A stretch of 64,000 bases of DNA from Sphingobacteriales bacterium (GTDB lineage Bacteria > Bacteroidota > Bacteroidia > Sphingobacteriales > Sphingobacteriaceae). The position numbers and the translations under genes were made by a program. The stretch covers positions 1 through 64,000 of the forward strand of contig JAATFQ010000290.1 of NCBI GenBank assembly GCA_015655115.1, given 5' to 3'. Of the stretch, positions 58,122-64,000 are shown in pieces; the first letter of the stretch is position 1; each line of letters starts with the position of its first letter. Under the pieces are notes generated by a model. That model saw only the letters and a program-made list of their open reading frames with translations, did not search any database and had not been told where the DNA came from.

Positions 58122-59176
58122 TGGATACTTTCAATAAGCATATTATTTTTCAGGATGAGCCTGTGAAAGAAGCGCTAAAAAAGCTGAATGACCTTGCTGC
58201 AGATGCCATACTTTTTGTTGTAGATCATCAAAGGCGTCTGATTGGATCTTTAACGGACGGAGACCTGCGCAGAGGTTTTATCGGCGGGCTGGACTTAAGC
58301 AGTTTATTACTGGAATTTATTCAGCAAAGTCCGGTGTTTATTTTACGGACTCAATATACGCTGGAGGAACTTGAGCAGTATAAAAAAAAGAACTTTAAAA
58401 TCATTCCTATTTTGAATGAGCAGCATGTGGTTATAGATATTCTCAACTTCAGAATTCAAAAGACCATTATCCCTGCAGATGCTGTAATTATGGCAGGAGG
58501 GATTGGCAAAAGACTGATGCCATTAACGGCAGATACGCCCAAGCCTTTACTGAAAGTTGGCGGAAAGCCTATTGTGGAATACAGTATCGACCAGCTGCTC
58601 AAAGTAGGTATAAAGAATATCTATCTCAGCGTGAATTATCTTGGCGAACAGCTTATATCCTACTTTGGCGACGGAAAGAGCAGAAATGCAACCTTACGGT
58701 ATATCAGGGAAAACCAGCCTATGGGTACTATCGGATCTATATTGCTGGCAGATCATTTCGAACATGACGATGTATTGGTAATGAACAGCGATTTATTGAC
58801 AAATATAGACTTCGCTGATTTCTATGCGTCATTCAAAAAATCGGATGCAGATATGGCCGTGGCCACCACATCTTATGATGTGCATGTTCCTTATGCTGTA
58901 TTGGAAGTGGATCCCGGAAATATGGCGACTTCCTTAAAGGAAAAGCCCAGTTATACTTATTACTCCAATGCCGGAATCTATTTTCTGAAGAGGTCGGTAC
59001 TTAAAATGATACCTGAAGGTAAATTTTATGATATCACAGACCTTATTGAAGATCTCCTGCTTAAAAAGGGTAAAATATTTACGTATCAAATTACCGGGTA
59101 TTGGCTGGATATAGGGAAACCTGAAGATTTCAGCAAGGCTCAGGAAGATGTAAAGCACATCAACTTTAACCCATGA
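58121..59176 (+). CDS. CBS-domain nucleotidyltransferase, PtmE-like
   Basis: CBS-type RRLIGSLTDGDLRRGFIGG; AVIMAGGIGKRLMPLTADTPKPLLKVGGKPIVEYSIDQLLKVG. Confidence 0.85.
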   Translation: MDTFNKHIIFQDEPVKEALKKLNDLAADAILFVVDHQRRLIGSLTDGDLRRGFIGGLDLSSLLLEFIQQSPVFILRTQYTLEELEQYKKKNFKIIPILNEQHVVIDILNFRIQKTIIPADAVIMAGGIGKRLMPLTADTPKPLLKVGGKPIVEYSIDQLLKVGIKNIYLSVNYLGEQLISYFGDGKSRNATLRYIRENQPMGTIGSILLADHFEHDDVLVMNSDLLTNIDFADFYASFKKSDADMAVATTSYDVHVPYAVLEVDPGNMATSLKEKPSYTYYSNAGIYFLKRSVLKMIPEGKFYDITDLIEDLLLKKGKIFTYQITGYWLDIGKPEDFSKAQEDVKHINFNP

Positions 59177-59268
59177 ACCCGATAGAATGAATTTAGTATT
59201 GAGCACACGGTCCATACTGATAATTACCAAATGCTCTGGCTAACAATTGAAAAACAAAAAATAATTAG

Positions 59269-59955
59269 ATGAAACCATTAATCATCATCCCTGCACGCGG
59301 AAAATCTAAGGGAATCCCGGATAAGAATATCAAGTTATTAAATGGGGTTCCACTGATACATTATACCGTAAAAGCAGCGCAGGAAGTTTTTGGCAACGAA
59401 CAAATCTGCGTTTCAACAGACGACAGCAGGATAAAATGCTGTGTGGAAGAATTGGCGCTGACAGTCCCGTTTCTAAGGCCGTCCGAGCTGGCTACGGATA
59501 CTTCCGCTACTTATGACGTGCTCCTATATGTTTTAGCACAGTATGAGCATAATGGCTATAACCCCGATGTAATTATAGTGCTGCAGCCAACATCACCTTT
59601 CCGGAATGCCACACATATCCGGGAAGCGGTCAGCTTATTTAATTATGACCTGGATATGGTTGTTTCAGTTAAGGAAACCAGGTCCAATCCTTATTATGTC
59701 CTGTTTGAAGAGGATGAGGATGGATTTCTTAAAAAATCCAAGCAATCCAGTTTTACCAGAAGACAGGACTGCCCAAAAGTGTGGGAGTATAATGGGGCTA
59801 TTTATGTCATCAATGTCGCATCGCTTAACGAAAAACCAGTTGGTGCTTTTGATAAAATTATCAAGTATGAAATGGATGAGGTGTCTTCATTAGATCTGGA
59901 TACTCCTTTTGACTGGTATGTTGCAGAAACTGTCTTTAAAACTCCGTTGAAATAA
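59269..59955 (+). CDS. Acylneuraminate/legionaminate cytidylyltransferase family protein
   Basis: IIPARGKSKGIPDKNIKLLNGVPLIHYTVKAAQ; VLQPTSPFRNATHIREAV; YNGAIYVINV. Confidence 0.88.
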   Translation: MKPLIIIPARGKSKGIPDKNIKLLNGVPLIHYTVKAAQEVFGNEQICVSTDDSRIKCCVEELALTVPFLRPSELATDTSATYDVLLYVLAQYEHNGYNPDVIIVLQPTSPFRNATHIREAVSLFNYDLDMVVSVKETRSNPYYVLFEEDEDGFLKKSKQSSFTRRQDCPKVWEYNGAIYVINVASLNEKPVGAFDKIIKYEMDEVSSLDLDTPFDWYVAETVFKTPLK

Positions 59956-59973
59956 AAACCAATATAAAATTGT

Positions 59974-60981
59974 ATGAACTTTAACAGAATACATCATAAA
60001 AGAGTCCTTGTTACCGGCGGTGCTGGTTTCATAGGGTCAAATCTGTGTTATGACCTGCTGGAAAATAACAACGAGGTTATTTGCCTGGATAATTTTTCTA
60101 CAGGAAATATCAATAATATACTGCCTTTAACAGGGAATAAGAATTTTACATTGCTGGTGGGCGATATACGTAATCTGAATGACTGCCATAAAGCGATGCA
60201 GGGTATTGATATTGTACTTCATCAGGCAGCATTAGGTTCTGTGCCGCGGTCTATCAATGATCCGGTAACGACCAATGAAGTGAATATTGGTGGATTTCTC
60301 AATGTGTTAGTAGCAGCACGTGATGCCAGGGTTTCCAGAATGGTATATGCAGCAAGTTCTTCCACCTATGGTGATTCAAAGGAATTGCCGAAGGTGGAGG
60401 ATATTATTGGCAAACCACTATCGCCCTATGCGGTAACAAAGTATGTGAATGAATTATACGCACATGTGTTCCGGATTAGTTACGGAATGGATATTATAGG
60501 CCTGAGATATTTTAATGTCTATGGCCGTAAACAAAGTCCGGATGGCGCTTATGCTGCTGTAATTCCTAAGTTTATCAGGTCTTTGATGGCCTATGAGTCG
60601 CCGCTGATTAATGGCAACGGCACCAACAGCAGGGATTTTACATATATAGATAATGTTATTCAGATGAATAACCTTGCAGCTACAACCGCGAATGAGGAAG
60701 CCAAAGGACAGGTTTTTAACACTGCAGTAGGGGAGCGGACAGATCTGAATATGATGGTGGAGCTCCTTCGAAGTAATCTGAGTGTCTTTGATCCCAATAT
60801 TGCAGCTGTTGAGATCGCTTATGGGCCGGAACGGCCGGGTGATATTCCGCACTCACTTGCTTCTATAGACAAGGCCAGAAACATCCTGGGATATTGTCCT
60901 TCTCATAACCTGCAACAAGGGCTGCAGGAATCCGTGGAATGGTACTGGAAGAGCTTGAGGATTTTTAGCAATGCAAAATAA
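59974..60981 (+). CDS. tviC: UDP-GlcNAc(A) 4-epimerase, TviC/WbpP-like
   Basis: VLVTGGAGFIGSNLCYDLLENNNEVICLDNFSTG; VLHQAALGSVPRSINDPVTTNEVNIGGFLN; ASSSTYGDSKELPKVEDIIGKPLSPYAVTKYVNELYA. Confidence 0.85.
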   Translation: MNFNRIHHKRVLVTGGAGFIGSNLCYDLLENNNEVICLDNFSTGNINNILPLTGNKNFTLLVGDIRNLNDCHKAMQGIDIVLHQAALGSVPRSINDPVTTNEVNIGGFLNVLVAARDARVSRMVYAASSSTYGDSKELPKVEDIIGKPLSPYAVTKYVNELYAHVFRISYGMDIIGLRYFNVYGRKQSPDGAYAAVIPKFIRSLMAYESPLINGNGTNSRDFTYIDNVIQMNNLAATTANEEAKGQVFNTAVGERTDLNMMVELLRSNLSVFDPNIAAVEIAYGPERPGDIPHSLASIDKARNILGYCPSHNLQQGLQESVEWYWKSLRIFSNAK

Positions 60982-62269
60982 ATTGAGCGCCATGGCATCA
61001 CTTAAGCTGAAGTTTACCCAGTTCGTCAGTCCTGAGAAAATTATCTTCTTTCATTTTTCAGTGTCGACGTTTCTGCGGACTTTTGCGCTTGCTGTTTCGG
61101 GTCTGATTATCATGAGCTGGATTAAACCAGCGGAAATGGGGATTTATAATTCTTACAACATCCTCATCACGTATTCATTTTTCTTACAGCTGGGTGTTTT
61201 TAATGGTCTCAACAGGGAAATTCCTTACCTGTTAGGGCAGGGTAAGGAGGCTGAAGCTATGAAACTGGCCTCCGTTTCATTGTTTTTCGCTAAGACATTA
61301 AGTTTTTCTATCTTATTTTTAGGGGTACTGGTCTACCTTGCGCTGCTTCTTTGGGGCATTATGCCAGTACAGGAATTAAAGATGCTGGCGGCAATGATTT
61401 TATTGACGGCGATTAGTTTTTATCAGAACTATCTGAATGTTACCTACAGGACATTAAAAAACTTTAGTGTGCTCTCCAGAATTAATAATGTCAGCTCTGT
61501 GTTGATTTTCTGCAGTCTCTTAATGGTCTATTTCTTCGCTTATAATGGATTGGTTTTGTATTATCTTTTTAATGGAATAGTTCTGCTGGTACTTACGCAT
61601 CTGCACCGGCCTTTCAAGATAAAAAGCGAAAGATCTCTACCCGAACTGAAACAGCTGGTTATACTGGGGCTGCCAATTTTTATATTGGGTTACCTTCAGC
61701 AAATTACACGTACTTTCAACAGACTCATCCTGGTAATGATGGGCTCTGTTTATTTGGTTGGACTTTTTTCTCCTGCATCAGCCATATATTCAGCTGTCTT
61801 TTTTCTTCCCTCTACGCTAGCACAGTTTTTATACCCTAAGTTCTCCTTTATTTATGGAAAATATGGCGATAAAAAAATGCTGATACCTTATGTGAACAGA
61901 ATTTATCTCTTAAGTGCCATTTTGATTGTTCCCACAATTATTGTGTCATTGACAGTGCTGCCCTGGGCCTTTGAGAAGTATATTCCCCAATATACGAAAG
62001 GAATAATGGCCGCACAGGCATTTCTGGTTTGCGGCGTAATAGACATCACTACAATCTCCCTGAATGTTTTTTACAGTATAGGCAAAAAGAGGCCGGTGAT
62101 CTATTATACCGTTGTTAAAATGTTGCTGATGTTCCTGATACCACTGGCAGCGGTCCGTTTTTTTCCATTACTGACTGCTGTGACGATGGGGACGCTGATT
62201 TCCACTACTGTTTCTGCCATTTTCGGTTACCTGTTATTAATGAAAACGTTATATGCTGATCATAATTAA
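60971..62269 (+). CDS. Polysaccharide flippase (Wzx-like)
   Basis: 432 aa, multiple TMs throughout, located in polysaccharide locus. Confidence 0.8.
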   Translation: MQNKLSAMASLKLKFTQFVSPEKIIFFHFSVSTFLRTFALAVSGLIIMSWIKPAEMGIYNSYNILITYSFFLQLGVFNGLNREIPYLLGQGKEAEAMKLASVSLFFAKTLSFSILFLGVLVYLALLLWGIMPVQELKMLAAMILLTAISFYQNYLNVTYRTLKNFSVLSRINNVSSVLIFCSLLMVYFFAYNGLVLYYLFNGIVLLVLTHLHRPFKIKSERSLPELKQLVILGLPIFILGYLQQITRTFNRLILVMMGSVYLVGLFSPASAIYSAVFFLPSTLAQFLYPKFSFIYGKYGDKKMLIPYVNRIYLLSAILIVPTIIVSLTVLPWAFEKYIPQYTKGIMAAQAFLVCGVIDITTISLNVFYSIGKKRPVIYYTVVKMLLMFLIPLAAVRFFPLLTAVTMGTLISTTVSAIFGYLLLMKTLYADHN

Positions 62270-63233
62270 AAGTCCCCTCCAGATTATTTGTGCTTTTGAA
62301 TATATACATATTCAGAAGATACCTATTGCTGAGGTCCACTTTATTTATCTGCGTAAGTATAGCCTGTCAGATATTCAGGTACATCATACTTTTACGTTTT
62401 ATGGGGTGAATGACTATTCTACAATCAAATTTGGCAATTCCAATATCATCACTATTCTTGGATTTAATGTGCTTTCATCAAAATTCATTTTACTGAAGGT
62501 GGCTGCCAAACTGAGGCAGCTGATTACCGATCATTTCGCTAAGCGCTCTTTATTTCAGCTCGTCAAAAATAAAACCAGGCAAACGCTGGTATTAGGTGAT
62601 CCCAATTTTAAATTATACCAGTATCTCCCTGCATTGATACCAAACAAAAATATTGTTTTACTGGATGATGGCTTAAGCTCAATGATCATTACCCCCGATT
62701 ACAGAAAGAATAACAATAAAGTAATTTCTTTTTCTTTCTTACGGCAGGAATCTGATCATGCAGATGAGTGTATGATGCATTCTTTTCCCGCAATTAAATC
62801 GTTATCAAAATTAACTATTAGCGGTGATATGATCCTCTTTATTGGACAGCCGCTCTATGAAGCCAATCTCGTCAGTATGGAAGAAATGGAAAATCTCCTT
62901 TTGGCTATCGCCAATGTATATCCGGGCAAGCGTTTTATCTATATTGCCCACCGTTGGGAGCGCCATATTAAATCATTTAAATTTCCGTCAAATTTCGAAG
63001 TCCACACCAGGAAATATTTACCAATCGAATTATTTATCAGCCAGTTCAATCCTATTCCTCATCATGTGATGTCATTTTATTCTTCAGCATTGATCACATT
63101 AAAAAAGATCCTGCCCGAAGAGCTGATTTTTTCGGCATTTGATATTCAGGAAAGAATTAAAATGGAGAATATTCATAAGGGTTATGAAATGATAAAGTCA
63201 TTTGGTATTCCTGTAGTAAAATTTATTAAATAA
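62253..63233 (+). CDS. Putative glycosyltransferase, GT52/polysialyltransferase-like
   Basis: N-terminal MLIIIKSPLQIICAFEYI and LVLGDPNFKLYQYLP...NIVLLDDGLSSMI resemble sialyltransferase-type GT52 families; sits between flippase and NAD-sugar synthase. Confidence 0.5.
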   Translation: MLIIIKSPLQIICAFEYIHIQKIPIAEVHFIYLRKYSLSDIQVHHTFTFYGVNDYSTIKFGNSNIITILGFNVLSSKFILLKVAAKLRQLITDHFAKRSLFQLVKNKTRQTLVLGDPNFKLYQYLPALIPNKNIVLLDDGLSSMIITPDYRKNNNKVISFSFLRQESDHADECMMHSFPAIKSLSKLTISGDMILFIGQPLYEANLVSMEEMENLLLAIANVYPGKRFIYIAHRWERHIKSFKFPSNFEVHTRKYLPIELFISQFNPIPHHVMSFYSSALITLKKILPEELIFSAFDIQERIKMENIHKGYEMIKSFGIPVVKFIK

Positions 63234-63243
63234 TATTAGGAAT

Positions 63244-64000
63244 ATGTCAAGCTTAATAATGAACCGGACCGTCAATAATGTTTTAATCATAGCTGAAGCA
63301 GGAGTGAACCATAATGGAGATCTCGCGCTTGCCAGGAAGCTAATTGAGGCAGCTGCAGACGCGGGGGCTGACTTTGTAAAATTCCAAACTTTCAAGGCTG
63401 ATAAGCTGGTCAGCAAAACTGCCGGGAAAGCGGTTTATCAGATGCAGAATACCCATGATCAACTGGAGTCGCAATATGCGATGCTTAAAAAATTAGAGAT
63501 GCCCGATGAATGGCATTTTGAGCTCATTAAGTATGCAGCAGAAAAAGGAATCCGGTTTTTATCAACCGGATTTGATGAAGAAAGTATTGATTTCCTGGAT
63601 AGGCTGGGGATGCCATTTTTCAAAATCCCTTCAGGGGAGATTACCAATAAGCCCTATATCCAGCATGTTGCGCAAAAGGGTAAGCCCATTATTTTGTCGA
63701 CCGGCATGGCGGATATTACCGAAGTTCAGGAGGCCATTGCATTGATCACAGCGACAGGTTTATCTGCTGAGATGATCACCGTGCTGCATTGTAATACGGA
63801 GTATCCTACTCCCATGCATGAAGTGAACCTGTTGGCGATGAATGTTATGGCAGAATCATTAAATGTTAAAGTTGGCTATTCAGATCATACCCTGGGGATC
63901 GAGGTGCCTATAGCCGCGGTTGCTTTGGGGGCCACGGTAATAGAAAAACATTTTACGCTGGACCGCAGTTTACCGGGACCGGATCATCCTGCGTCACTTG
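63244..64000 (+). CDS. N-acetylneuraminate/legionaminate synthase (NeuB/LegI-like), truncated by window end
   Basis: VLIIAEAGVNHNGDLALARKLIEAAADAGADFVKFQTFKADKLVS; LHCNTEYPTPMHEVNLLAM; VGYSDHTLGIEVPIAAVALGATVIEKHFTLDRSLPGPDHPAS; open to window end, absent from ORF track. Confidence 0.9.
   Translation, partial: MSSLIMNRTVNNVLIIAEAGVNHNGDLALARKLIEAAADAGADFVKFQTFKADKLVSKTAGKAVYQMQNTHDQLESQYAMLKKLEMPDEWHFELIKYAAEKGIRFLSTGFDEESIDFLDRLGMPFFKIPSGEITNKPYIQHVAQKGKPIILSTGMADITEVQEAIALITATGLSAEMITVLHCNTEYPTPMHEVNLLAMNVMAESLNVKVGYSDHTLGIEVPIAAVALGATVIEKHFTLDRSLPGPDHPASL

Noticed and set aside
1-64000. Mobile elements, prophage or defence systems
   Set aside because: No transposase, integrase, phage structural, restriction-modification, Cas or other recognised defence gene was seen in the ORF translations.

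Overview
This is a chromosomal window from a Bacteroidota bacterium, most like Sphingobacteriaceae/Pedobacter judging by protein families and TAnnTTTG promoter words. No phage, IS element, rRNA or CRISPR array was recognised. Positions 1-48 kb are mostly housekeeping genes: glnN 5' part, tonB, fbp, rnhA, tRNA-His, ubiX, mtaB, lgt, purB, an ECF sigma factor plus membrane protease, mutS2, scoAB, udk, dps, ubiD, proS, metB, two POT transporters, thiolase, SPFH, and a GLPGLI/outer-membrane barrel pair. From 48.9 kb to the window end there is a surface-polysaccharide locus: Wza/Wzc-like export, TviB/TviC-like enzymes, a legionaminic-acid-type pathway, a flippase and a GT52-like transferase. The most unusual signals are: (i) a 187-bp non-coding element at 5581-5767 that divides into 17 consecutive 11-mers arranged as a block palindrome with a perfect 34-bp inverted repeat core; (ii) two divergent, identical bipartite promoter-like motifs (TGGGTTACC-N14-GTATTAAT) between a small lipoprotein gene and an ECF sigma factor followed by a predicted membrane-anchored trypsin-like protease; (iii) a 57-bp near-perfect palindrome carrying promoter-like words upstream of an acetyltransferase; (iv) purB whose conserved N-terminus is encoded upstream of any ATG/GTG/TTG and appears to begin at ATT; (v) an in-frame TGA in glnN. 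All assignments come from reading the sequence and remembered family features; no searches were run.
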